NCBI GenBank assembly: GCA_021413845.1
Contig: JAIOPP010000070.1
Location: 51,516 to 115,515 of the forward strand
Direction of reading: 5' to 3'
Source of the DNA: Planctomycetia bacterium
GTDB lineage: Bacteria; Planctomycetota; Planctomycetia; Pirellulales; PNKZ01
Length of the DNA stretch: 64,000 nt
Shown here: positions 51,981 through 59,457 of the stretch, in pieces
Numbering within the stretch: position 1 is the first letter of the stretch
Layout: every line of letters starts with the position of its first letter
Made by a program: the position numbers and the translations under genes
Notes under the pieces: model-generated
The model's database searches: none
What the model was told of the DNA's origin: nothing
The model's input: only the letters and a program-made list of their open reading frames with translations

Positions 51981-53318
51981 ATGCAGAAGCAGACCAACGA
52001 TCTTTACGCAGACCTCTGCCGTCCGTGGGAGCACCAACTCTCGCGCCGCAAACTGCTCGGCAGCGCCGCGGCTGCCGGCGCCGGTGCGCTCGGGATGGGT
52101 GCGCTCGGTTCCGGTTCGCTAGGCTTAGGCAACCTGCTCTCGGCCGCCGAAACCGGAGCGCTTAAGAAGAAGAGCAAGCAAGTCTTGTTCGTCTGGATCG
52201 ACGGCGGAATGAGCCAGTTCGAAAGTTGGGATCCGAAGCCCAACTCCGAATTCGGCGGGCCGTTTCGAGCGATCGATACCTCGGTCGCGGGAATTAAGAT
52301 CAGCGAGTTGATGCCGCAAACCGCCAAGCAAATGCATCACCTGTCGATCGTGCGCAGCATGTGTACGAAGGACAATGCCCATTCGTCGGGCGTGGCGCGC
52401 ATCCAGCGCGGCGACCCGAAGAATCGCGGCGTCGTCTATCCGTTTTTCGGCTCGGCCGTGGCGAAGTTCCTCGGCCAAGGTTCGACGGGCTTGCCGCCGT
52501 ATGTGAGCATCAAGCCGGGGAGCGGTGGTTTCATTTATCAAGATGCCGGGTTCCTCGGACCGAAATACGGAGCTCTTGCTTTCGGCGACGGTAAGCCGCC
52601 GGAGAACTTGCTGCGCAGCACGCGCATCACTTCCGAAGACGACGAAGTGCGCAACGCCATGCGTCGCAGCGCCAACGCGCGCTACGCCGAAGGTCGCCCG
52701 GCGGAACCGGTCGAGGCAATGGACTTCGTCTTCGATACGGCTCAAGAGTTGATGAAGCGGAGCGATCTGTTCGACGACGCGAAGTTCTCGCCGCAAGATC
52801 GGCAGCGCTACGGCGAAACCGATTTCGGACGCCACATGCTGCAGGCCCGCAAGTTCCTCGAAGCGGGCGTGACGTTCGTGAAGGTGACGAGCAACGGTTG
52901 GGACACGCACGGCGACAACTTCAACGGCCACGCCGACCTGATGCCGAAGTTCGATCGCGCCTTCGCCGCGATGATCGAAGACCTCGCGACGCGCGGCATG
53001 CTCGACGACGTGCTCGTGATCTGCATGTCGGAATTCGGGCGGACGCCGCGCATCAACGGCCACGTCGGCCGCGACCACTTCCCCGAGGCTTGGAGCTTGG
53101 CAACGACCGGGCCCGGCATTCGCCGCGGCAACGTGGTCGGCGGCACGAACGGGTCGGGCGCATACGTTACCGGTCCGGAGCACGACATCGGCCACCTGTT
53201 TCATTCGTGGTTTAAGGTGCTCGGCATCGATTCGAAGAAAGACGAATACGACAATGCAGGCCAGCCGTTGCCGATCGCGCACGACGACTGCTTCCCCGTC
53301 CCGGAACTACTCAGCTAA
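51981..53318 (+). CDS. DUF1501 protein with Tat-type signal, paired with DUF1549/1553
   Basis: 445-residue exported protein. The twin-arginine motif SRRKLLGSAAAAGAG (about 21-35) leads into a long Gly/Ala/Leu h-region. Family signatures: VLFVWIDGGMSQFESWDPKPNSEFGGPF, SIVRSMCTKDNAHSSG, FVKVTSNGWDTHGDNF, CMSEFGRTPRINGHVGRDHFPEAW and HDIGHLFHSWFKVLGID. Conserved Asp/His residues are in the same order as in the other two copies. GAGAA precedes the ATG at 51981. It is the second gene of the trio and probably folded before export by the Tat system, which would fit a bound cofactor or metal. Confidence 0.92.
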   Translation: MQKQTNDLYADLCRPWEHQLSRRKLLGSAAAAGAGALGMGALGSGSLGLGNLLSAAETGALKKKSKQVLFVWIDGGMSQFESWDPKPNSEFGGPFRAIDTSVAGIKISELMPQTAKQMHHLSIVRSMCTKDNAHSSGVARIQRGDPKNRGVVYPFFGSAVAKFLGQGSTGLPPYVSIKPGSGGFIYQDAGFLGPKYGALAFGDGKPPENLLRSTRITSEDDEVRNAMRRSANARYAEGRPAEPVEAMDFVFDTAQELMKRSDLFDDAKFSPQDRQRYGETDFGRHMLQARKFLEAGVTFVKVTSNGWDTHGDNFNGHADLMPKFDRAFAAMIEDLATRGMLDDVLVICMSEFGRTPRINGHVGRDHFPEAWSLATTGPGIRRGNVVGGTNGSGAYVTGPEHDIGHLFHSWFKVLGIDSKKDEYDNAGQPLPIAHDDCFPVPELLS

Positions 53319-53371
53319 CGAAGACACGATTCCGCGAACGAACGCCCGCCGGAACGCACGGAGCAATTGCG

Positions 53372-54619
53372 ATGGCCGAAACGAAGAAGCCCGAAGTCAA
53401 ACAACCCGAAGTAAAGGCGCCTGCCGCTCAAGCGCCTCCGGCGAAAGCACCGGAAGCTAAGAAGCCCGCCGAGGTAAAAAAACCGGAAGCGAAGAAGCCG
53501 GAAGTAAAGAAACCAACCGAGCCTTACGTTATTAAAACGTTGAACGACAAGGCGAGCATTCTCTACTCAACTCGCTTCTCGCCGTGCGGCAAGTATCTCC
53601 TCGCCGGCGGCAACACGGGCCGCGTGCTCCGCTGGAGCGCGGTCGACGCGAAGGATCCCGCTGCCGAAGGTGCGTTTGCGGAAATGCCGGCGCTCGCGGG
53701 CCACAACGGTTGGTTGCAAGGTCTAGAGTTTGCGCCGCAAGGCAAGCGCGTCTTCACCGGCGACTCTTGGGGCCGGCTTCGCGCTTGGGACTATTCCACT
53801 TGGACCGCTGCGGCCCACGAGCCGCAACCGATTTGGGACTTGCCGCAAGCCCACGACGGCTGGCTGCGCCACATCACGGTCTCGCCGGATGGCAAGACCG
53901 TGGCGACGTGCGGGCGCGATAAATTCATTCGCCTCTGGGACGCTGCGACCGGCAAGAAGCTCGGCGAAGTTCGGAACCCGACCGATGTCTTCCTCGTCTT
54001 GTTCTCACCGGACGGCTCGACCCTTGCGTCGGGCGATCATGCGGGCCTTGCCAAGCTCTGGGACATGAAGAAACCGCTCGCGGCCGACGCGAAGCCCGTC
54101 AAGGAGTTCGATGCGAAGAAGCTCGCGCTTCTCAACCGACTGCAAGATGTCGGCGGTGTGCGCTCGATGGCTTTCACACCGGACGGCAAGCAATTGCTCG
54201 TCGGAGGAACGCAGCCGAAAAACGGCGGCAACGTGCAAGGGACGCCGACGATCTTGACGTTCGATATCGCCACCGCCAAAGAAGCGAAGCCGCTGCTGGA
54301 GTTAGGTGCGTATGTCTATCCCACCGAGATCCGCTTTCTCCACGACGGCAGTTGGGCCGTGACGCTCAGCGGCAATCCGGGATCCGGCAAGCTGCTGCTC
54401 ATGAAGGCCGGAGAGACGAAGCCCTACTTCGAATCGACCAAGCTCTCGAACTGCCACTCCGTCGCCGTTCACCCGACCGTGCCGCGGCTCGCGATCGCCG
54501 GCTTCGGTGATGGGGTCGGCGGCAACGGCCGCGGGAAGAACGCCAAGCCGGAAGAGTATCGAGCCACCTGGACGCCGATCAGCGTGCTCGACATTCCGGA
54601 CAAGAACCAAACGGCATAA
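53372..54619 (+). CDS. WD40-repeat protein with Lys/Pro/Glu-rich N-terminus
   Basis: 415-residue protein. Residues 1-55 are a charged repeat of KKPEVK/KKPEAK units without a signal peptide. About 55-410 is a WD40 propeller: STRFSPCGKYLLAGGNTGRVLRW, GLEFAPQGKRVFTGDSWGRLRAWD, HITVSPDGKTVATCGRDKFIRLWD, VLFSPDGSTLASGDHAGLAKLWD and others ending in the Trp-Asp signature. It lies 53 bp after the DUF1501 gene, with GGAG eight bases before the ATG, so it completes the DUF1549/1553 - DUF1501 - WD40 operon. Its likely role is scaffolding. The absence of a signal peptide is odd beside two exported partners. Confidence 0.88.
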   Translation: MAETKKPEVKQPEVKAPAAQAPPAKAPEAKKPAEVKKPEAKKPEVKKPTEPYVIKTLNDKASILYSTRFSPCGKYLLAGGNTGRVLRWSAVDAKDPAAEGAFAEMPALAGHNGWLQGLEFAPQGKRVFTGDSWGRLRAWDYSTWTAAAHEPQPIWDLPQAHDGWLRHITVSPDGKTVATCGRDKFIRLWDAATGKKLGEVRNPTDVFLVLFSPDGSTLASGDHAGLAKLWDMKKPLAADAKPVKEFDAKKLALLNRLQDVGGVRSMAFTPDGKQLLVGGTQPKNGGNVQGTPTILTFDIATAKEAKPLLELGAYVYPTEIRFLHDGSWAVTLSGNPGSGKLLLMKAGETKPYFESTKLSNCHSVAVHPTVPRLAIAGFGDGVGGNGRGKNAKPEEYRATWTPISVLDIPDKNQTA

Positions 54620-54937
54620 GTCTGCGGCCGTTTCTTCTGCCGTCGCGCGCTCGCGTGCGCTTCCGTTTATTCATCGAGCGGCATTCATCGCCGCGACTGA
54701 CGTTCCTGCGCGTCTGCCCGGCAAGCCTAATCGGAAAACTCGTCAAAACCGTTACGACCGTCGCCGCCTGCCCCTTCCGCTGCGTGAAGAGTAAACTAAG
54801 CTAGAGAACTCAGCGAAGCTTTGCGGGCGGCAGACGATGGAAAGTGCCGTTCTTCAGCCGTACTTGAATACGTGCAGGCCCGGAAGCTTCGCTGGTGTTT
54901 ACCCGCCCGCCCAACGTCTGCGCGACACACGTTTTCC
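54620..54937 (+). other. Leader region of the DapA-family gene with inverted repeat
   Basis: About 318 bp between the WD40 gene and the lyase gene. It contains the 10-bp inverted repeat AGCGAAGCTT (54811-54820) and AAGCTTCGCT (54882-54891), plus GGGCGG and CCGCCC segments beside them, which could form a structured leader. No T-run follows, so it is not a simple terminator. Confidence 0.4.
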
Positions 54938-55966
54938 ATGACGCATAACCAACGACTCCGCGGCATCTTCACGCCGAATATCGTGACGCTCGATGATGCC
55001 GGCAACATCAACGAAGCCGAGCTGCGCCGCTATACGGAATGGTTGATCGGCAAAGGAGTGCATGGCTTATATCCCAACGGCTCGACCGGCGAATTCACCC
55101 GGTTCAGTCCCGAGGAACGCCGACGTATCGTGGCGATCATGGCCGACCAAACGCGTGGTCGAGTGCCGATTCTCGCCGGTGCCGCCGAGGCGAACGTCAA
55201 GGAAACCATCGCCGCCTGCGAGTATTACCACTCGCTCGGAGTGCGGGCCGTCGCGATCGTTTCCCCTTACTACTACAAGCTCAGTCCGGCCTCGGTCTAC
55301 GCCTACTTTCTTGAGATCGGTCGCAATACGCCGATCGACGTGACGCTGTACAACATCCCGATGTTCGCGTCGCCGATCGACGTGCCGACCGTGCAACGCT
55401 TGGCCGAAGAGTGCCCGAAGATCGTCGCGATCAAAGACTCGTCCGGCGACTTGCCGCACATGATGCGCATGATCGCGGCCGTGCGACCCCTCAGGCCCGA
55501 CTTCAGCTTCCTCACCGGTTGGGAAGCGGCCTTGCTGCCGATGCTGATCATCGGTTGCGACGGCGGCACGAACGCCACGAGCGGCGTCGTTCCGGAAGTA
55601 ACGCGGAAGATGTACGACCTCGTGCAAGCCGGAAAGATCGACGAAGCTCGCGAACTGCAATACAAGCTTTTGAAGCTGTTCGACGCGATGCTCTACTCGG
55701 CCGACTTTCCGGAAGGCTTCCGAGCGGCCGTCGGGCTGCGCGGCTTCAAGACCGGGATCGGCCGGCAACCGCTCGCGCCGACGCAACACGACCAACTCGC
55801 CACGCTCCGCAACTCGCTGCAATGCATCTTGGCGGAAGCGGGCTTCGCCGACGAACCGGTCGGCGGCTGCAAGATCAACGTTAAGGATTCGTCGCCGCAA
55901 CCGGAAGAAATCACCCGCATCGTCTCCGGCGTGATCGCCGAACTGAAACGCCGAGGAATAGCGTAG
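54938..55966 (+). CDS. DapA/NanA-family (dihydrodipicolinate synthase-like) lyase
   Basis: 342-residue class I pyruvate aldolase-like enzyme, TIM-barrel. Substrate carboxylate motif GSTGE (48-52), catalytic-relay Tyr138 in LYNIP and Schiff-base Lys166 in VAIKDSSGD are intact, so it should form an imine with pyruvate or a related keto acid. The length exceeds canonical DapA (about 292) by a C-terminal extension, typical of planctomycete NAL-superfamily members used in sugar-acid or sialic-acid-like degradation. A role in lysine synthesis is less likely. The ATG at 54938 precedes the conserved [13 protein letters not shown]. The next gene encodes a BMC-domain shell protein, 112 bp downstream on the same strand, so the two may work together. 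Confidence 0.85.
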   Translation: MTHNQRLRGIFTPNIVTLDDAGNINEAELRRYTEWLIGKGVHGLYPNGSTGEFTRFSPEERRRIVAIMADQTRGRVPILAGAAEANVKETIAACEYYHSLGVRAVAIVSPYYYKLSPASVYAYFLEIGRNTPIDVTLYNIPMFASPIDVPTVQRLAEECPKIVAIKDSSGDLPHMMRMIAAVRPLRPDFSFLTGWEAALLPMLIIGCDGGTNATSGVVPEVTRKMYDLVQAGKIDEARELQYKLLKLFDAMLYSADFPEGFRAAVGLRGFKTGIGRQPLAPTQHDQLATLRNSLQCILAEAGFADEPVGGCKINVKDSSPQPEEITRIVSGVIAELKRRGIA

Positions 55967-55967
55967 G

Positions 55968-56050
55968 AAAATCAGAAACCAGAAACTAGAAATGAGAAGG
56001 TTCTTTAGTCCTGTCTTTCTTCTGGTTTCTAGTTTCTGACTTCTAGTTTT
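55968..56050. repeat. Inverted CAGAAACCAGAAACTAG repeats
   Basis: The left arm (55972-56000) has the series CAGAAACCAGAAACTAGAAA. The right arm (56014-56050) is its inverted complement (CTGGTTTCTAGTTTCTGACT). They are separated by about 14 bp, starting 1-2 bp after the stop of the lyase gene. A GACCACCGACCACCG stretch (56058-56072), related to the 4534 family, follows directly. A second copy of this element is at 61315-61427. Confidence 0.85.
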
Positions 56051-56078
56051 CAATAACCGACCACCGACCACCGCTCCC

Positions 56079-56681
56079 ATGAACTCCCTCGCTCTAATCG
56101 AAATCAGCAACTTGTCGCCGGCTCTGTTGGCCGTCGATCGCTGCTTGAAGATGACCAACGTCCGTGTCGTCGGCATCGAAAGCACCGACGGCGCAGCGCA
56201 GTGCATCAAGCTGCTCGGTTCGCCGTCCGACGTTGCCGAGGCCGCGCAACAAGCGGTCGACCTCGCTAAAAAGATGGGAGCCACGGCCTTTTGGTCGACG
56301 CTTCCGAACCCGCTTCCTGAGATCGCCAAACTAGTCAATAACAAGCCCGCGTTCAGTCCCACGTTCGGCGACTACGACACGCGTGTTCCTAAGGAGAAGC
56401 CGATGAGTGCCGTTGAATCGATCGGACTGTTGGAAACCCAAGGCCTCGTCGCCGCGTTGCACGCGACCGACGACATGTTGAAGAGCGCTTCGGTGAAGCT
56501 CGTCGGCAAAGAGAAGATCGGCTCGGCCTACGTGACGATCATGATCAAGGGAGACGTCGCGGCCGTGCAATCGGCGATCGCAACCGGCAAGGCGACGGTC
56601 GAACGTCTCGGCGGCAAGTTGATCTTGGCCGACGTCATCGCTCGCCCGCATCCGGACTTGGCCGCGCTGTTGCCTTCGTAA
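56079..56681 (+). CDS. Tandem BMC-domain microcompartment shell protein (BMC-T type)
   Basis: 200-residue protein made of two BMC domains. The C-terminal half (about 111-200) is textbook: AVESIGLLETQGLVAALHATDDMLKSASVKLVGKEKIGSAYVTI, GDVAAVQSAIATGKA, and VIARPHPDL at the end. The N-terminal half (about 1-90: ALIEISNLSPALLAVDRCLKMTNVRVVGIES) is a more diverged BMC fold. The size matches single-layer BMC-T pseudohexamers such as PduT. The N-terminal pore loop (STDGAAQ) lacks the cysteine that holds the PduT Fe-S cluster. No other shell protein, vertex protein or encapsulated aldehyde dehydrogenase is present in the window. The upstream DapA-family lyase is the only candidate partner. Confidence 0.88.
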   Translation: MNSLALIEISNLSPALLAVDRCLKMTNVRVVGIESTDGAAQCIKLLGSPSDVAEAAQQAVDLAKKMGATAFWSTLPNPLPEIAKLVNNKPAFSPTFGDYDTRVPKEKPMSAVESIGLLETQGLVAALHATDDMLKSASVKLVGKEKIGSAYVTIMIKGDVAAVQSAIATGKATVERLGGKLILADVIARPHPDLAALLPS

Positions 56682-56787
56682 GTGCGTTGAGTTGCCCCAT
56701 CAGCCGGTACGCGTTAGCGTCCGGTCGACACGCAACGCCCCGCGATCGAATTTGCTCCAAAACCGGGGGCTAACGCCCACCGGCTCA

Positions 56788-57609
56788 TCATCGACGCGGC
56801 AGGCGCACGACGAACGTCGCGCCTCGCCGCGTCGCTGCGTTTGCGGCGCCGGCGGTTTGCGGATCGACCGCGATCGTGCCGCCGTGATTCGTGACGATCC
56901 GCCATGCCTTCGGCAGGCCCATGCCCAGGCCGCGCCCCGCTTCGCGCCCGCTGTAGAACGGGTCGAACAAATGCTCCCGATGTGCGTCGGGAATTCCCGG
57001 GCCGTCGTCGCGCACGAAGAGTTCGAGCCACTCGTCGCTCGGCGCGCGTAGCTCGATCTCGATTTTTCCGCCCGGCCGCATCGCGTTCAGCCCGTTATCG
57101 ACGATCGCGCGCACGGCCGTTTGGATCTGCTCGCCGTCGACCTCGGCCAGCACCGGCTCACGCGCCCCGACGCGCTCGAGCGTGAGTTCCAGCGTCGCGG
57201 CTTTCGCCCGGAGCGTGTCGATCGTGCGATCGATCAACCGTGAAACGTCGCAGGTCGTCGGCCGCGGCCGCGGCGGCCGCGCGAAGAGCATCATGTCGGC
57301 GATCATTTCATGCACGCGCAGCGCCTGCATGTGGATGATCGCCAAGTCGCGCCGTCGCTCGGGATCCCGTTCGTCGCGCAGCAATAACTGCGCTCGGCCC
57401 GAGATCACGGCGAGCGGATTATTGATTTCGTGCCCCGCGCCGGCGGCGAACTCGGCGAGCGATTCAAGCTTCGCGGCCAAGAGCGCCGCGTCGAAGTCGG
57501 GCTCGTTAGAAAGCTTCGCGGTGCTCGGCTTTGAGACGGTATGCTCCGCCCCGGCTTCGGCGGCGCGAACGTCGTCGAGAGCGCGAGGCGATGCATCGTC
57601 GGTAGACAC
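56788..57609 (-). CDS. Cytosolic sensor histidine kinase without sensory domain
   Basis: 273-residue kinase. After about 40 unstructured residues come the H-box GHEINNPLAVISGRAQLLL (phosphorylated His60), the N-box IVDNGLNAM, the G1 box FVRDDGPGIPDAHREHLFDPFYS and a G2-like GRGLGMGLPKAWRI. It has no membrane helix and no PAS, GAF or HAMP domain, so the input signal must come through another protein. The start is GTG at 57607-57609, 3 bp after the stop of the upstream response-regulator gene, so it is the second gene of a two-gene operon and presumably phosphorylates that regulator. Between its stop and the BMC gene are 106 bp with nothing notable. Confidence 0.9.
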   Translation of the reverse strand: MSTDDASPRALDDVRAAEAGAEHTVSKPSTAKLSNEPDFDAALLAAKLESLAEFAAGAGHEINNPLAVISGRAQLLLRDERDPERRRDLAIIHMQALRVHEMIADMMLFARPPRPRPTTCDVSRLIDRTIDTLRAKAATLELTLERVGAREPVLAEVDGEQIQTAVRAIVDNGLNAMRPGGKIEIELRAPSDEWLELFVRDDGPGIPDAHREHLFDPFYSGREAGRGLGMGLPKAWRIVTNHGGTIAVDPQTAGAANAATRRGATFVVRLPRR

Positions 57610-57612
57610 GCG

Positions 57613-58194
57613 TTATCGGCTGGTCGCCGTTTCCATGTCGAGCATGCGGCACATCCGTTCGATCAGCACATCGACTTCGAACGGCTTGTGCAAAAACTCG
57701 TTGGCGCCCGCGAGCTTGAGATCGGCGATCTTGTCTTCTTCCACCATGCCGGAGATGCAGATGATCTTCACCTCTTCGGCACCGTGATCCTTCCGCACCC
57801 GCTGGCAAACTTCCTTGCCGTTGATGTCGGGCAGCATAACGTCGAGCACGATCAGGTCGGGGCCGTATTCCTTCACCAGCATGCCGGCATCGAAGCCGTT
57901 GTTGGCGATGCGGACCTCGAAGCGGCCGTCGCGGGCCAAGACATCGGTGATCAGTTCGACGAGTTCGACATCGTCGTCGACGAGCAGCACCTTGCGCTTG
58001 CCGCTCTCGAGGGCATCGGTCGGGATGCCGTTATCCTTCATGAACGAGAACAATTGATCGCGCGGAATGCGACGAAAACGGCTCCCCGGAACTCGGAAGC
58101 CTTTGAGTTGTCCGGAATCGAAGCAACGAATAATCGTCTGTTGACTGACCTTACAGATCTTCGCTGCTTCGCCGGTCGTGAATACGGTTTTCAT
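57613..58194 (-). CDS. Response regulator with N-terminal excisionase-like HTH and C-terminal receiver
   Basis: 193-residue protein with unusual domain order. Residues 1-55 are an excisionase/MerR-like helix-turn-helix (FTTGEAAKICKVSQQTIIRCFDSGQLKGFRVPGSRFRRIP). Residues 66-190 are a receiver domain with the acidic pocket DDD (73-75), phospho-acceptor Asp118 in LIVLDVMLPD, Ser148 in ICISGM and Lys170 in LHKPF. Most regulators have the receiver first. It lies directly upstream of the sensorless histidine kinase (3-bp gap), so they are a cognate pair. The target genes are unknown. Confidence 0.92.
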   Translation of the reverse strand: MKTVFTTGEAAKICKVSQQTIIRCFDSGQLKGFRVPGSRFRRIPRDQLFSFMKDNGIPTDALESGKRKVLLVDDDVELVELITDVLARDGRFEVRIANNGFDAGMLVKEYGPDLIVLDVMLPDINGKEVCQRVRKDHGAEEVKIICISGMVEEDKIADLKLAGANEFLHKPFEVDVLIERMCRMLDMETATSR

Positions 58195-58767
58195 GCGGCC
58201 TATACCACCCTTCTCCCTAGCCGTCGTGCGGCTAGTATCAGCGGGACCCTAAGCATCCGATGCTATTTGCAACGCTCCTAGAGTTCCTAATCCTCCGTGT
58301 TACGCCATGCGGAACTTAGCTTTAGCACGCGTAGTCCGTAAACCGTTTACTATCCTAACCCTTTGCAATCGTCAGCATCGTCCGTTATTTCCCGGATTGC
58401 CGATATTGCCATCTGCAGCGATTATAGGGATGGGATGGATCGCGTCAAGATTAGTCGCATATTCCTAATGCGTTGATAAATAGACACTTACGAGAAATGA
58501 CTTGACACGACGCGGGATTTCATCGGAAAAAACCGGCGGGCTTACGCCTGATCGCCAAGTTCTCCAGACAAGTGCCGTGCGATGTCGGCAACGGCGAAGT
58601 CGCAAACCCCGATACTTCCTATTCGTTCCCCCTCGCTTTAGTTAGCGCCCTTTTAAGAGCTCGGCGAGCGGCATTCCGTTTGCTTGGAGTGAGAGCGTCA
58701 TTCCCCGTCGCGGTGAAGGCTCCGTCTTCTCCGTCCTTTCGACGCATCCCAAGTAAGGAGTATGAAA
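58195..58767. other. Intergenic region upstream of the two-component operon
   Basis: About 570 bp between the divergent response-regulator gene and the small membrane-protein gene. It is noticeably more A/T-rich from 58290 to 58500. A TTGACA lies at 58503-58508, but no good -10 box follows at the right distance. The small open frames here lack ribosome-binding sites. It must hold promoters for both sides. Confidence 0.45.
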
Positions 58768-59046
58768 ATGTCACGCATGATGTCCGATGTCGCGGACGCG
58801 GTCCGAACCGCTCCGCATCGCGAAGGTGGTTTAGCGAAGCCGATCGAAGAAATGACTGCGAAGCTTCCTTCCGACACGTTCCTCTGGCTCGCCGCCGGAT
58901 CGATCCTCGCTTCGTTGGCACTTAAGGCCTCGAATCGCTGCGCCGACGCCAATTTCGTCGGTCAATGGGCTCCGACTTTCTTGCTCCTCGGCGTCTACAA
59001 CAAGCTCGTCAAACAACTCGGCCACGATAAATACGATCGCGGATAA
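58768..59046 (+). CDS. Small membrane protein of unknown function
   Basis: 92-residue protein with one clear hydrophobic segment (FLWLAAGSILASLAL, about 42-56) and a weaker second one (FVGQWAPTFLLLGVYNKLV, about 66-84). The ribosome-binding site GGAG at 58757-58760 decides the start: the ATG at 58768 is seven bases downstream, whereas the in-frame ATG at 58762 is too close. The polar N-terminus and Lys-rich C-terminus (KQLGHDKYDRG) suggest both ends are cytoplasmic. A strong terminator follows 50 bp later, so it is a monocistronic gene. I recognise no family. Confidence 0.72.
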   Translation: MSRMMSDVADAVRTAPHREGGLAKPIEEMTAKLPSDTFLWLAAGSILASLALKASNRCADANFVGQWAPTFLLLGVYNKLVKQLGHDKYDRG

Positions 59047-59094
59047 CGATCGAGTTCGCCGACGCTCGCATCGGCGGTAACGCGCAACCATCTC

Positions 59095-59136
59095 ATGAGG
59101 GCTCGTCGATCGATCTTCGACGAGTCCTCATTTTTT
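59095..59136 (+). terminator. Rho-independent terminator of the small membrane-protein gene
   Basis: 15-bp stem ATGAGGGCTCGTCGA / TCGACGAGTCCTCAT (one G-T pair) with a 7-nt loop, followed by a run of T at 59131-59136. Confidence 0.9.
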
Positions 59137-59246
59137 GCGCTCGTTTCCATTCGCAGAAAACCATCGATAGTTAGTTCGACGAGATTATCTGGTCTATGGC
59201 AAAGCTAAGTCCGATTGATCAATCGCCGACCGCCGATGTGCATTTT

Positions 59247-59453
59247 GGTCACGGCACATGGAACATATGTTCAAAGTAGCAGGCACGTTCCACGTGCCGT
59301 AGCCACGTGCGCCGTTCCAGCTAAGTGCAATATCGGGCAACACCTCCCAGGCGAGCGGCCGGTGTGAACCGGCCGTTGGCGTGTTCCGTAACCAAGCCGC
59401 TTTGGTTAAATGAAGTCCTCCGTGGCTAACGGCACGTGGAACGTGCCTGCTAC
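59247..59453. repeat. Composite repeat: family A inverted ends with family B inside
   Basis: The left end at 59276-59306 is an exact family A copy and the right end at 59421-59453 is its inverted copy (unit of about 178 bp). The family B palindrome with GGCGAG flank lies inside at 59350-59375. A degenerate A copy (59247-59270, ACGGCACATGGAACAT) abuts the left side. The right end stops 5 bp from the mnmG stop codon. The nearby span 59137-59246 shows nothing else. Confidence 0.87.
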
Positions 59454-59457
59454 TTTA

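Noticed and set aside
54938..55966. Lyase considered as housekeeping dapA
   Set aside because: It is longer than DapA, next to a BMC gene and not near lysine genes; the sugar-acid or sialic-acid-type NAL subgroup is more likely, though DapA activity cannot be excluded.
58503..58530. TTGACA as a sigma-70 promoter
   Set aside because: No acceptable -10 element lies 16-18 bp downstream.
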